Shown: positions 41,054-49,910 of the stretch, one piece after another
Layout of the letters: each line of letters opens with the position of its first letter
How positions within the stretch are numbered: position 1 is the stretch's first letter
Assembly: GCA_934725855.1 (NCBI GenBank)
Contig: CAKVCL010000018.1
Span: 1 to 64,000 of the forward strand
Source: an uncultured Cellulosilyticum sp.
GTDB taxonomy: Bacteria > Bacillota > Clostridia > Lachnospirales > Cellulosilyticaceae
Direction: 5' to 3'
Length of the DNA stretch: 64,000 bases
Translations under genes and position numbers: made by a program
Notes under the pieces: model-generated
Database searches by the model: none
Told to the model about the DNA's origin: nothing
The model's input: only the letters and a program-made list of their open reading frames with translations

Positions 41054-42304
41054 TTGAGTGAGTTGTATATAAGAGGTGGACGACGTCTGGTAGGCGATGT
41101 AACGATTAATGGAGCAAAAAATGCAGCAGTAGCCATTTTACCTGCAGCTCTTTTAGTAGATGGAATAAGTGAGATTGAGAATTTACCCGATATAGATGAT
41201 GTGGCAAAGTTAAAAAGAGCCATGGAGGACTTAGGTGCTGTGGTTCAGATGAAGGACAAACATACCCTTAAGGTGGATGGTTCTACGATTTATGACTATA
41301 AAGCAGTCAATGACTATGTGGGAAATATTAGGGCTTCTTACTACTTAATAGGTGCCCTTTTAGGACGCTTTAAAAAAGCAGAAGTAGCCATGCCAGGAGG
41401 CTGTAACTTTGGTGTCAGACCGATTGACCAGCATATTAAAGGCTTTGAAGCACTTGGTGCGACTGTTAAAGTCGAAAATGGTGTTATTAAAGCTTATGCA
41501 GAAAAGCTAGTAGGAACAAAGATTTATATGGACGTGGTGAGTGTGGGTGCCACTATCAATGTGATGCTAGCTGCCGTGCTTGCAGAAGGTACTACCATTA
41601 TTGAAAATGCAGCTAAAGAACCCCATGTAGTCGATGTGGCAAACTACTTAAATATGATGGGTGCTAATATTAAAGGTGCAGGAACCGATGTTATTCGTAT
41701 TAAAGGCGTAGAGCATTTAAAAGGTGGTAAATATGCCACAGTACCTGACCAAATCGAAGCAGGAACCTATATGATTGCCGCTGCGATTACAGCAGGCGAT
41801 GTGATTGTTAGAAATATTATTCCAGAACATATGTATTCTGTGACCTTAAAAATGATGGAAATGGGTGTTGGGATTGAAGAAGGCGATGACTACATCCGTG
41901 TAGTAGGTCCACAAGTCTTAAAGTGCGCCAATGTCAAAACCCTTCCACACCCAGGTTTTCCAACAGACCTTCAACCTCAAATGGCAGTCCTGTTAAGCGT
42001 GGCTGAAGGCACCAGCACCATGATTGAAGGCGTATGGGACAACCGCTTCCAATATGTGGACCAGCTCAAGAAAATAGGCGCTAAAATCAAAGTAGAGGGC
42101 CGCATGGCAGTCATCGAAGGCACCCCAAAACTAACAGGAGCCAAAGTAAGCGCCACCGACCTAAGAGCCGGAGCCGCTCTAGTAATAGCCGCCCTAAGAG
42201 CAGAAGGCGAAACCATCATCAAAAACGTGAAATATATCGATAGAGGCTATGAAGCCATCGAAGAAAAATTAACAGCATTAGGCGCAGATATTGTAAGAAA
42301 ATAG
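41054..42304 (+). CDS. murA: UDP-N-acetylglucosamine 1-carboxyvinyltransferase (MurA)
   Basis: Predicted 416-residue cytoplasmic enzyme joining phosphoenolpyruvate to UDP-GlcNAc, first committed step of peptidoglycan synthesis. Starts with TTG at 41054, 8 nt after GAGGTG. Conserved [16 protein letters not shown] at the N-terminus, the reactive-loop Cys at about 117 in [10 protein letters not shown] (target of fosfomycin), [33 protein letters not shown] and [15 protein letters not shown] are present. Length is usual. The Cys is intact, so fosfomycin sensitivity is expected. Placed after the WalRK group, in keeping with wall synthesis. Codon use becomes C/G-richer at 41900-42240 than in the neighbours. 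Confidence 0.96.
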   Translation: MSELYIRGGRRLVGDVTINGAKNAAVAILPAALLVDGISEIENLPDIDDVAKLKRAMEDLGAVVQMKDKHTLKVDGSTIYDYKAVNDYVGNIRASYYLIGALLGRFKKAEVAMPGGCNFGVRPIDQHIKGFEALGATVKVENGVIKAYAEKLVGTKIYMDVVSVGATINVMLAAVLAEGTTIIENAAKEPHVVDVANYLNMMGANIKGAGTDVIRIKGVEHLKGGKYATVPDQIEAGTYMIAAAITAGDVIVRNIIPEHMYSVTLKMMEMGVGIEEGDDYIRVVGPQVLKCANVKTLPHPGFPTDLQPQMAVLLSVAEGTSTMIEGVWDNRFQYVDQLKKIGAKIKVEGRMAVIEGTPKLTGAKVSATDLRAGAALVIAALRAEGETIIKNVKYIDRGYEAIEEKLTALGADIVRK

Positions 42305-42336
42305 AAATGTATAATGCAATAGAATAGAAGTATAAG

Positions 42337-42389
42337 AAGAAGGCCTTATGAATGATTGGTGTAAGCAATTATTCATAAGGCCTTCTTTT
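42337..42389 (+). terminator. Rho-independent terminator after murA
   Basis: A perfect 17-bp stem (AAGAAGGCCTTATGAAT with ATTCATAAGGCCTTCTT) with a 17-nt loop and TTTT. It closes the murA transcript. The 42305-42637 gap holds this terminator, the promoter at 42505 and nothing else I can support. Confidence 0.9.
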
Positions 42390-42504
42390 AGAAATAGAGT
42401 ATGGAGATATTTGAATCATAGAGTAAGTGAAATGTAATAAAAAAGAAATGTTATTTTATGGCTGTACAAGAAGAAAAATGTTATACTAATTATGAGATAA
42501 AATA

Positions 42505-42532
42505 TTGACAATCTTACTAAAAAGCTTATCCT
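42505..42532 (+). promoter_or_regulatory. Sigma-A-type promoter of the glycan cluster
   Basis: TTGACA (42505-42510) and TATCCT (42527-42532) spaced by 16 bp. It lies about 100 nt before manC and would start the long plus-strand glycan operon; no strong terminator is seen again before 61.7 kb. Confidence 0.5.
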
Positions 42533-42637
42533 TAGCAATATAGTTCTTATAAAAAGCACTAAGAAAATGCCTATGCATGAAAATGCTAAGTAAGATTATG
42601 CGTAAATAAGCATTAGATAATAAAAATGGAGGTTAGT

Positions 42638-43717
42638 ATGAAAATAGTAGCAGTTATTATGGCGGGTGGTAAAGGTGAACGTTTTTGGCCAAGAAGTAGA
42701 AAAAACATGCCAAAGCAATTTTTAAGTTTAACAGATGATGGAAAGACAATGATACAACATACTGTTGATAGATTAAAGAATATTGTTGCAGCAGAGGATG
42801 TATTTATAGTTACTAATAAGGATTATAGGGAGTTAGTAAAAGAACAGTTAAGTCAAATACCAGAAGAAAACATATTATTAGAACCTATGGCTAGAAATAC
42901 AGCTCCTTGTATTGGGCTTGCCGCAGTACATATTAGAAAAAAATATAAAGATGCAGTTATGGTAGTACTACCTTCAGATCATCTGATTAAATATAATGAA
43001 ATGTATATTGATACATTAAAGGATGCTATTCAAGTAGCCGAGGAAGGTAAAAATTTAGTGACTATTGGAATAACACCTACATATCCTGAAACTGGTTACG
43101 GATATATTAATTTCGGGAGTCGAAAAGAAGATAAAAATAATGTGGTGGCTTATAGTGTTCAACGTTTCGTTGAAAAACCCAATCTTGATTTAGCAAAGGA
43201 ATATTTAGCATCAGGCAAATATTTGTGGAACAGTGGAATGTTTTTATGGAAGGCATCAACAATATTAAGTGAGTTTGAAGAGTTTTTGCCAGATATGTAT
43301 AAGGGTATGGCGAAAATAGAAGAATCAATAGGGACAGATTTATTAGATACTGTAACGGAGCAAGTATTTAGTGAGATTGTAGGAGAATCTATTGATTATG
43401 GCATTATGGAGAAGGCAACTGATATTTATACATTACCAGGAAATTTTGGATGGGATGATGTAGGAAGTTGGCTAGCGTTGGAGAGAATCAATAAAACAAA
43501 TGAAAATGGCAATGTAATCCAAGGTAATGTTATTAGTATAGATACTAGTAAAAGTATTATACAGGGAAAAGACAAACTTATTGCAACAGTGGGAGTGGAA
43601 GACTTAATCATTGTAGATACAGAGGATGCACTGCTAATATGTAGCAAAGAAAGTACACAAGATGTAAAAAAAGTTATTGAAAATCTAAAAGTATGTAATA
43701 GGACACAGTACTTATAA
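42638..43717 (+). CDS. manC: Mannose-1-phosphate guanylyltransferase
   Basis: Predicted 359-residue enzyme making GDP-mannose from mannose-1-phosphate and GTP. ATG 42638 lies 4-5 nt after GGAGGT; an in-frame ATG at 42626 has no ribosome site. The pyrophosphorylase loop AGGKGERFWPRSRKNMPKQF, PSDHLIKYNE, ETGYGYINFG, FVEKPNLDLAKEYL and GNFGWDDVGSW are all present. It lacks the C-terminal isomerase domain of type II ManC/AlgA, so it depends on a separate ManA, found at 18768. The phosphomannomutase is not in this window. First gene of the large glycan cluster. Confidence 0.93.
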   Translation: MKIVAVIMAGGKGERFWPRSRKNMPKQFLSLTDDGKTMIQHTVDRLKNIVAAEDVFIVTNKDYRELVKEQLSQIPEENILLEPMARNTAPCIGLAAVHIRKKYKDAVMVVLPSDHLIKYNEMYIDTLKDAIQVAEEGKNLVTIGITPTYPETGYGYINFGSRKEDKNNVVAYSVQRFVEKPNLDLAKEYLASGKYLWNSGMFLWKASTILSEFEEFLPDMYKGMAKIEESIGTDLLDTVTEQVFSEIVGESIDYGIMEKATDIYTLPGNFGWDDVGSWLALERINKTNENGNVIQGNVISIDTSKSIIQGKDKLIATVGVEDLIIVDTEDALLICSKESTQDVKKVIENLKVCNRTQYL

Positions 43718-43733
43718 AAGTAAAGGAGAGATT

Positions 43734-44510
43734 ATGCAGACCATAAGTGAACTTTATAGTTATAGAGAAATGATAAGAAGCTTAGTACGTAAAGAACTAA
43801 GAGGGCGTTATAAAGGGTCTATTCTTGGGTTTTTATGGACATTTATTAATCCTTTACTTCAATTAATGGTATATACGGTTGTATTTGCAACTATTTTAAA
43901 ATCAGATATTGAAAAATATTACCTGTTCTTATTTGTAGCATTGATTCCTTGGATTTTTTTCTCTACATCATTAACAGGTGGATCAAGTTGTATTATTAAT
44001 CAGAAAGACATGGTAAAAAAAATATATTTTCCTAGACAGGTTATGCCTATAGCGTTTGTTTCTACTTGTTTTGTGAATATGTTATTATGTTTTATCGTTA
44101 TATTTATTGTAATTGGTTTTGCAGGCATAGGAATAAATGTTAAAGCGCTTTTATGTTTGCCTATTGTTATGTTTGTACAATTTATTTTAGCATTAGGTGT
44201 AGCAATGTTATCGTCTGCTATTACAGTTTATTTTAGGGATTTAGAACATATTTTGGGCATTGTAGCAATGGCATGGCAATATTTAACACCTGTTATGTAT
44301 TCTATAGATAATGTACCAGATCAGTATCTGCCTTTATTTATGACAAATCCTATGACACCAATTATTCAGGCTTATAGAGAAATACTTTATTATAAGCAAG
44401 TGCCAAAGTTAGGAACCTTAATACATGCTTTATTATTAGGAATCGTGGTTTTAATTATTGGGTGGCTTGTATTTCAAAGATTACAAAAGCACTTTGCGGA
44501 GGAGTTATAA
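43734..44510 (+). CDS. wzm: ABC-2 type glycan exporter permease (Wzm/TagG type)
   Basis: Predicted 258-residue membrane protein with six hydrophobic segments. LVRKELRGRYKGSILGFLWT, the conserved coupling region KELxxRYKxSxLGxLW of Wzm/TagG permeases, and FINPLLQLMVYTVVFATIL are clear, as is PVMYSIDNVPDQYLPLFMTN. It exports a lipid-linked glycan through the cytoplasmic membrane with the ATPase starting at its last base (TAATG overlap). Such ABC-exported glycans are completed inside the cell, unlike Wzx/Wzy routes. Confidence 0.93.
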   Translation: MQTISELYSYREMIRSLVRKELRGRYKGSILGFLWTFINPLLQLMVYTVVFATILKSDIEKYYLFLFVALIPWIFFSTSLTGGSSCIINQKDMVKKIYFPRQVMPIAFVSTCFVNMLLCFIVIFIVIGFAGIGINVKALLCLPIVMFVQFILALGVAMLSSAITVYFRDLEHILGIVAMAWQYLTPVMYSIDNVPDQYLPLFMTNPMTPIIQAYREILYYKQVPKLGTLIHALLLGIVVLIIGWLVFQRLQKHFAEEL

Positions 44511-45826
44511 TGTCAGTTATTAAGGTCGATAATATACATAAAAAGTTTAAAATTTATTATGACAAAGGGCAGAGTTTTAAAGAAAAGATTTTATTTAAAA
44601 ATCGAAATAGATATGAAGAAAGATGGGTTCTAAAAGGAATTAGTTTTGAAGTAGACAAAGGTGAAGCTATTGGACTTATAGGTGAAAATGGTTGCGGTAA
44701 AAGTACGTTATTAAAGCTTATGTCTAAAATTATGTATCCTGATGAAGGAACTATAGAAATCAATGGTCGAGTGTCTAGTTTGATTGAATTAGGAGCAGGT
44801 TTTCATCCAGATATGAGTGGACGTGAAAATATTTATACTAATGCAGCTATTTTTGGACTAACTAAAAAGGAAATTGATGAACGATTAGAGTCGATTATAG
44901 AGTTCTCTGAGTTAGAGGAGTTTATTGATAATCCAGTAAGAACTTATTCATCTGGAATGTATATGAGGTTAGCCTTTTCAGTAGCAATTAATGTAGATGC
45001 AGATGTTTTGCTTATTGATGAAATTCTAGCAGTGGGTGATGCAAATTTCCAAGCCAAATGCTTTGACAAGCTTCGTGAGTTAAAGGCATCAGGCGTAACG
45101 ATTGTTATCGTCACCCATGACACAGGGACTATTGAAAGATTCTGCTCTAAAGCAGTATGGATCAATGAGGGTGAAGTTAGGGCCTATGGCAATTGTTTAA
45201 TGGTGGTAGACTCTTATTTAAGCTATATGAATGAGAAGCGTATTGAAAGTATCGCAGCACTTAATGAAAAACACCATCATCAAGAAGAAAAAGTAGAGGA
45301 ACAAGTAAATGGTTCACAGACTCAGCTAGAAGAAAAACAAGATAAAGTTGAAGAGACATTAGAAGTTGCGGACTCTAGCGAAGAGGAAAAAATAGATTAT
45401 GATGCAAATCGTTTTGGGCTTAAATACATTGAGATTACAAAAGCGGTAATGAAAAACCAAAAAGATAAAGAGACAGGCGTATTTAGAGCAGGTGAAGACG
45501 TTACAGTAGAGATACATTATAAAGTAAATAAACCTTTGACAGAATATAATTTTGGAGTTGGTTTTTATACTTTAGAAAAGCAGTGTGTGACAGGTATTAA
45601 TACGGCATTAGATCAGGTGCGTGTACCACATACGAAGAATGAAGGCTGTGTTAAGTTCAAAATCCATGATTTAAATTTACTTACAGGAAAGTATATTTTG
45701 CATGTAGCTATTGTTGACATGAATGGAACACCTATGGATTTCTATAGAGATTACAGTCATTTTGATGTGATTTCAAGCGATCGTTCGATAGGAGTTATAT
45801 CAATGAATCATGAGTGGGAGATTTAG
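44510..45826 (+). CDS. wzt: ABC glycan exporter ATPase with C-terminal carbohydrate-binding domain (Wzt)
   Basis: Predicted 438-residue ATPase starting at 44510, overlapping the permease stop (TAATG); the open frame reaches back to 44462 inside it. Walker A GENGCGKSTLLKLM (about 63-76), signature YSSGMYMRLAFSVAINV, Walker B DVLLIDEILAVGD, and H-loop VTHDTGTI. A Glu/Lys-rich linker (about 250-295) joins a C-terminal beta-sandwich (about 300-438, FRAGEDVTVEIHYKVNKPLT, DMNGTPMDFYRDYSHFDVIS), the Wzt_C type that recognises the non-reducing-end cap of a finished chain. Methylated caps are the known ligands in Wzt systems, which fits the two methyltransferase genes that follow. Confidence 0.93.
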   Translation: MSVIKVDNIHKKFKIYYDKGQSFKEKILFKNRNRYEERWVLKGISFEVDKGEAIGLIGENGCGKSTLLKLMSKIMYPDEGTIEINGRVSSLIELGAGFHPDMSGRENIYTNAAIFGLTKKEIDERLESIIEFSELEEFIDNPVRTYSSGMYMRLAFSVAINVDADVLLIDEILAVGDANFQAKCFDKLRELKASGVTIVIVTHDTGTIERFCSKAVWINEGEVRAYGNCLMVVDSYLSYMNEKRIESIAALNEKHHHQEEKVEEQVNGSQTQLEEKQDKVEETLEVADSSEEEKIDYDANRFGLKYIEITKAVMKNQKDKETGVFRAGEDVTVEIHYKVNKPLTEYNFGVGFYTLEKQCVTGINTALDQVRVPHTKNEGCVKFKIHDLNLLTGKYILHVAIVDMNGTPMDFYRDYSHFDVISSDRSIGVISMNHEWEI

Positions 45827-45830
45827 AAAA

Positions 45831-47483
45831 ATGGATAAGGATTGGTTAAAAAAGGTAGATGCTATTGATGCCAAAATAATGTTTGATTCATTAGAAAATC
45901 AGAAACAAAAACATCACCTGATAAAGAAGATAATTAGAAAACTAATACAATGGTATATTGTACCAATGCTTAAGAAGCAAGAAGCATTGAATCAAGAAAT
46001 GAAGGAAGTACTCTTGATGCAGTATCATCAGATTCATGAACTTCAAGAGAAACTAGGAGAATACGAACGTCAAAGAGCAGATATTCAAGCGTTAGCAAGT
46101 AAGATTCAAGTGCTAGAAGACAAGATTCTAGGGTGTCAGGAGATAACTTCTGAACATAGAATGACCATCATGCAAGATACAGCTTCTTGTTTAAAGCGCA
46201 TTGAAGATATCGAGGGACGAGAAGAATGGACTAGGAATCGATTTGAGGAGCAACAAAAACGTATCGAAGATATTGAAGGTCGAGAAAGTTGGACGAGAAA
46301 TCGATTTGAGGAACAACAGAGGCGAATTGAAGATATTGAAGGTCGAGAAGAATGGACAAGAGAACGTTTTGACGAGCATTTAGACCAACTAAATCGTTTG
46401 AATACAGCCGTGGATTATTCAATGGAACAAGGCATAATGTGTTATCCACTAAAGGAAGATGAGGATAATCTAATTACAACTGTTAGTTTGAAGGGAAAAA
46501 ATATTAATTGGTCAGTTAATAAAGATGCAAAAGATAATATCAGTAGTAGTGCTAAGATGGGTAAATTGATTTGTGGCAGTGCAGAATTATTGAATCTATT
46601 TAAACAGTCAGGAACATTTATTGATATTGGTGCTAATATTGGAGCATTTACATTAACGTTTGCTTCACAAGGATGGAATGGGTATGCTATTGAAGCTGCA
46701 CCAATGAATGTTAAAGCATTGAGAAAGACAATCAATATGAATCATTTTGATGTTAAAGTTATTGATAAGGCAATTTATGATCATTCTGGTGAAATTTATT
46801 TTGTACAGAATGGACCTTGGGGCTTCGTAAAAAATGAAGTGTTTGATGAGGATTATGAGAAGCTTGATGCTATTTGCCTAGATGATTATAAAGAGACAGA
46901 ATTAAGAGATGTACAAAAAGTAGACTTTATCAAAATGGATATTGAAGGCTCTGAGGTTAGTGCATTAAGAGGAATGGAGCAATTTACTAAGAAATTCGGT
47001 TATCCACCTATATTAGTTGAAGCAAATGCTTATGCTTTAGCATTACAAGGGGAAACACCAAGTTCATTAGTAATGCAGGGACAAAAGCTTGGGTATATGG
47101 CTTATGAATTAAGGGATGGAAGATTATATCCGCATTCTAGTCGGAACTTCCCGATGGAATATTGCTCAGATTATATTTTTATCAAAGGGAACCCAGCAGC
47201 ATTCAATGTAGAAGTAAAAGAGCCAATTGTTCAAGAGGAACAAGAAGTAGTTGAATATGTTATTAAGACACTCGAGGATAGAAAAGAGTGGAATAAAGCT
47301 AAACACTATGGTCTAGCTCAAAGCGACAGAGAGTACGGTGCGTATGTATGTTATTGTTTAAAAGACTTTCCACAGTATTACAAAAATGAAAAGATAGCAA
47401 ATTTGTTAAAACAGGTTAAAGAAGAACTAAAAAATGAGTTTAAAGATGATGCATTTGTTCAAAATGCGATAAGCTGGTTTTAA
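45831..47483 (+). CDS. FkbM-family methyltransferase with tandem coiled-coil repeats
   Basis: Predicted 550-residue protein; ATG 45831 is preferred over 45810, which lies inside wzt, but the ribosome site (GGGAG) is 11 nt away. Residues about 31-55 carry a basic-aromatic segment (KKIIRKLIQWYIVPMLKKQE) shared with the genes at 48673 and 49911. Residues about 123-185 contain three 21-residue repeats starting RIEDIEGRE. The catalytic domain (about 240-420) has the SAM site FIDIGANIGAFTLTFASQG and IKMDIEGSEVSALRGM, typical of FkbM O-methyltransferases. A C-terminal extension of about 110 residues is unassigned. Likely transfers a methyl group to a sugar of the glycan, possibly as a chain cap read by Wzt. 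Cytoplasmic or membrane-associated. Confidence 0.88.
   Translation: MDKDWLKKVDAIDAKIMFDSLENQKQKHHLIKKIIRKLIQWYIVPMLKKQEALNQEMKEVLLMQYHQIHELQEKLGEYERQRADIQALASKIQVLEDKILGCQEITSEHRMTIMQDTASCLKRIEDIEGREEWTRNRFEEQQKRIEDIEGRESWTRNRFEEQQRRIEDIEGREEWTRERFDEHLDQLNRLNTAVDYSMEQGIMCYPLKEDEDNLITTVSLKGKNINWSVNKDAKDNISSSAKMGKLICGSAELLNLFKQSGTFIDIGANIGAFTLTFASQGWNGYAIEAAPMNVKALRKTINMNHFDVKVIDKAIYDHSGEIYFVQNGPWGFVKNEVFDEDYEKLDAICLDDYKETELRDVQKVDFIKMDIEGSEVSALRGMEQFTKKFGYPPILVEANAYALALQGETPSSLVMQGQKLGYMAYELRDGRLYPHSSRNFPMEYCSDYIFIKGNPAAFNVEVKEPIVQEEQEVVEYVIKTLEDRKEWNKAKHYGLAQSDREYGAYVCYCLKDFPQYYKNEKIANLLKQVKEELKNEFKDDAFVQNAISWF
46197..46385 (+). repeat. Three in-frame 63-nt repeats (21-residue coiled-coil unit)
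   Basis: Units at 46197, 46260 and 46323 encode RIEDIEGREEWTRNRFEEQQ-type sequence. The same unit occurs in the methyltransferase gene at 48673 (array 48943-49131). In-frame, no spacers. Confidence 0.88.
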
Positions 47484-47512
47484 CAAAAGCGTGGAAGAAT
47501 TACTTATATTAA

Positions 47513-48636
47513 TGGGTTGTGCTAGTTAAATTTACAAGTAGAATAAGCTTCAATCATGTGATATCGTTACCTTACTAAAATAATCATAAAACGGGGGACA
47601 TCACATGTTAGAGCTCAAATATTATTCTGTCCAAGAAATTCAAAATTTAAAAGATTTCTTTTTAGTTTCTTATGTTATTATTGATGACATTTACCATAAA
47701 ATCATTTCTGATCACATACGCTTTAGACGCAATTATTCACAATCTAACTTGTCAGATAGCGAAATTATAACTATTGCTATAGTTGGTGAAATTCATGGCA
47801 TTTCATCTGAAAAAGCTTGGTTTAACTACGTTTTCAAGAACTTTAAAGACTTATTTCCTAATCTAGGACACCGCACACGATTTAATAGAACAAGACGAAA
47901 TCTCGAGTCTATTATAAATGCCATAAGAAAAGAAATTGGAAATTATCTAGGATATAACAGGTCTGATATTTATATTGTAGATAGTATGCCTATTCCAGTC
48001 TGCGGCTTTGGAAGAGCTCATTTTAGTAAACGATTCAGAGAAATCTCATCTTATGGATACTGTGCATCTAAAAAAGAAACTTACTATGGTTTAAAATTTC
48101 ATGCTGCAGTTAATTTAGAAGGCTATGTTGTAGATTTTGAATTAACTGCTGCAAACGTGGATGATCGTGCTATTTTATGGGAATTATTATCTGATGCTTA
48201 TCAGCCCATTGTTCTAGCAAACAAAGGATATATTGGTGATGCCTTTGCTAAAGAACTTAAGGATGAAAAAGGTATTACCTTATTAGCTCTAAAACGAAAT
48301 AATAGCAAAAATCCTTACCCTAAAGACTTAAGAAATTGGATTAGTAAACATAGAAGACGTATAGAAACAACGTTTTCACAGCTTGCAGAACAATTTCATA
48401 TCAATGAAGTGTTAGCCAATTCAATAAGTGGCCTAAAAGCTAGGATTCAAAGTAAGATTTTAGGACACAATATTTCATACTTTATGAACAAATGTCTTGG
48501 TAATAGAGCAACTGGACAGATTAAACATCTAATATTTGGATAAATAAACCTTAGTTTAAATTTTGTAGAGAAAATGCGCCTTTATAAATTTCCATATTTA
48601 TCCTATATTATACTTAAATTAAACTAGCACATGCCG
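47513..48636 (+). mobile_element. Complete IS982-family insertion sequence
   Basis: A 1.12-kb element containing one transposase gene. The inverted repeats are clearest as GTGCTAGTTAAATTTA (47519-47534) and TAAATTAAACTAGCAC (48615-48630), matching at 15 of 16 positions. The 9-bp target duplication TTATATTAA flanks it at 47504-47512 and 48637-48645. Removing the element leaves an ordinary gap of about 70 bp between two FkbM genes. Perfect duplication and an intact transposase indicate a recent insertion. Confidence 0.88.
47605..48543 (+). CDS. IS982-family transposase
   Basis: Predicted 312-residue DDE transposase; ATG after ACGGGGGACATCAC. First catalytic Asp in YIVDSMPIPVCGFGRAHFSK, then SYGYCASKKETYYGLKFH; second Asp in LTAANVDDRAILWELL; catalytic Glu in RRRIETTFSQLAEQFHINEV. 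All three are present and no frameshift is seen, so it should be active. It runs in the same direction as the glycan genes and could either block or carry transcription to those downstream. Confidence 0.93.
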   Translation: MLELKYYSVQEIQNLKDFFLVSYVIIDDIYHKIISDHIRFRRNYSQSNLSDSEIITIAIVGEIHGISSEKAWFNYVFKNFKDLFPNLGHRTRFNRTRRNLESIINAIRKEIGNYLGYNRSDIYIVDSMPIPVCGFGRAHFSKRFREISSYGYCASKKETYYGLKFHAAVNLEGYVVDFELTAANVDDRAILWELLSDAYQPIVLANKGYIGDAFAKELKDEKGITLLALKRNNSKNPYPKDLRNWISKHRRRIETTFSQLAEQFHINEVLANSISGLKARIQSKILGHNISYFMNKCLGNRATGQIKHLIFG

Positions 48637-48672
48637 TTATATTAAAATAGTTAGAATAAAAGAGGGAGAAAA

Positions 48673-49896
48673 ATGGACGAGAAAGAAAATGGATTAGAAG
48701 ACAATGAAATAACTGGCTCTTTTAAATTTGTAAAAAAGGTAGTTAGAAAGTTAGTTGGCTGGTACGTTGAACCTATTATTGCTGAGCAAAGAGCTGTTTG
48801 CGAACAAATAAACAAATTAAAAGAAGAGCAGAATGCGTTAAATACTCAGCAGAAGACAGAGTTATCTGGAATAACAACAGAATTAGATGAAGTTAGAAGA
48901 AATCATGAATCAGCACTTGCTATGTTAAATGAATATCAACAAAGAATCGGGGATATTGAAACAAGAGAAGAGTGGACTAGAGAACAGTTTAAAGAGCATC
49001 TCCAAAGAATAGGAGATATAGAAGGCCGAGAAGAATGGACTAGGGAACAGTTCAAAGAACATCTTCAAAGAATAGAGGATATAGAAGGCCGAGAAGGATG
49101 GACTAGAAATCAATTTGAGGAACATCTTCAAAAGATTGAGCATCTGGAAAATATGATTACGCAACTTGTAGATCAAGATAGTAATTTTTATGAAAAAAGG
49201 ACCTATTCTCAAGCAGGTGAAGATACCATCAGTGCGTATATTATCAATTTCTTAAGAATTCCACTAAATGAAGTCACTTACTTAGATTTAGGAGCCAATC
49301 ATGCCAAAGAGATGAGTAATTCATATTTCTTTTATCAAAAAGGGGCAAGAGGGGTACTAGTTGAAGCCAATCCAGAATTGATTCCAGAATTACAGGCATA
49401 TAGAAATGAAGATACTATTTTAAATCGAGCTGTAGCATTGGATGAAAGGCAATCAATAGATTTCTATGCACTAAGTGGAGATGGACTAAGTACCATTAGC
49501 TATGAATCTGCTAAACATGCTTGTGAAGTAAATCCAGATATTTATATTAAGCAGAAGTATACGATTCCAACCATTACAGTTAATGAACTATTGAGCCAAT
49601 ATTTTGATAAAGCACCAACTATTTTATCTATTGACCTTGAAGGAATTGAAAGTGAAATATTAGAACAACTTGATTTTGAACAATCTAGACCATTGATCAT
49701 TATATTAGAGAATATTCCATATCGACCATATCTTGTGATTGAAATGAAACAGGATAAGGTACTTAATTTAATGAATCAAAATGATTATGTTGAATATGCA
49801 TTCACAGGCATCAATTCGATTTATGTGGATAAGCGCTATATAGAAAAATTCAATGATGAAGTAAAAGCTGAGAAAGAAGAAAAAGAGGGTAATTAA
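48673..49896 (+). CDS. FkbM-family methyltransferase with tandem coiled-coil repeats, second copy
   Basis: Predicted 407-residue protein; ATG after AGAGGGAGAAAA. Residues 18-42 carry the shared basic-aromatic segment (VKKVVRKLVGWYVEPIIAEQ). Residues about 91-153 hold three 21-residue repeats (RIGDIEGREEWTREQFKEHL type) of the same design as in the gene at 45831. The catalytic domain differs from that gene: SQAGEDTISAYIINFLRIPL, then TYLDLGANHAKEMSNSYFFY (SAM loop) and LSIDLEGIESEILEQLDF, as in the FkbM group with SxxGED N-terminal motifs. Glycan O-methylation is the likely function. It lies just downstream of the insertion sequence and 15 nt before the next gene. Confidence 0.87.
   Translation: MDEKENGLEDNEITGSFKFVKKVVRKLVGWYVEPIIAEQRAVCEQINKLKEEQNALNTQQKTELSGITTELDEVRRNHESALAMLNEYQQRIGDIETREEWTREQFKEHLQRIGDIEGREEWTREQFKEHLQRIEDIEGREGWTRNQFEEHLQKIEHLENMITQLVDQDSNFYEKRTYSQAGEDTISAYIINFLRIPLNEVTYLDLGANHAKEMSNSYFFYQKGARGVLVEANPELIPELQAYRNEDTILNRAVALDERQSIDFYALSGDGLSTISYESAKHACEVNPDIYIKQKYTIPTITVNELLSQYFDKAPTILSIDLEGIESEILEQLDFEQSRPLIIILENIPYRPYLVIEMKQDKVLNLMNQNDYVEYAFTGINSIYVDKRYIEKFNDEVKAEKEEKEGN
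48943..49131 (+). repeat. Three in-frame 63-nt repeats, second methyltransferase gene
   Basis: Units at 48943, 49006 and 49069 encode RIGDIETREEWTREQFKEHL-type sequence, and a partial fourth follows at 49132. Same heptad-triplet unit as 46197-46385, in the same orientation 2.7 kb upstream, on the other side of the insertion sequence. Confidence 0.88.
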
Positions 49897-49910
49897 GAGG
49901 AGGAAGATGA

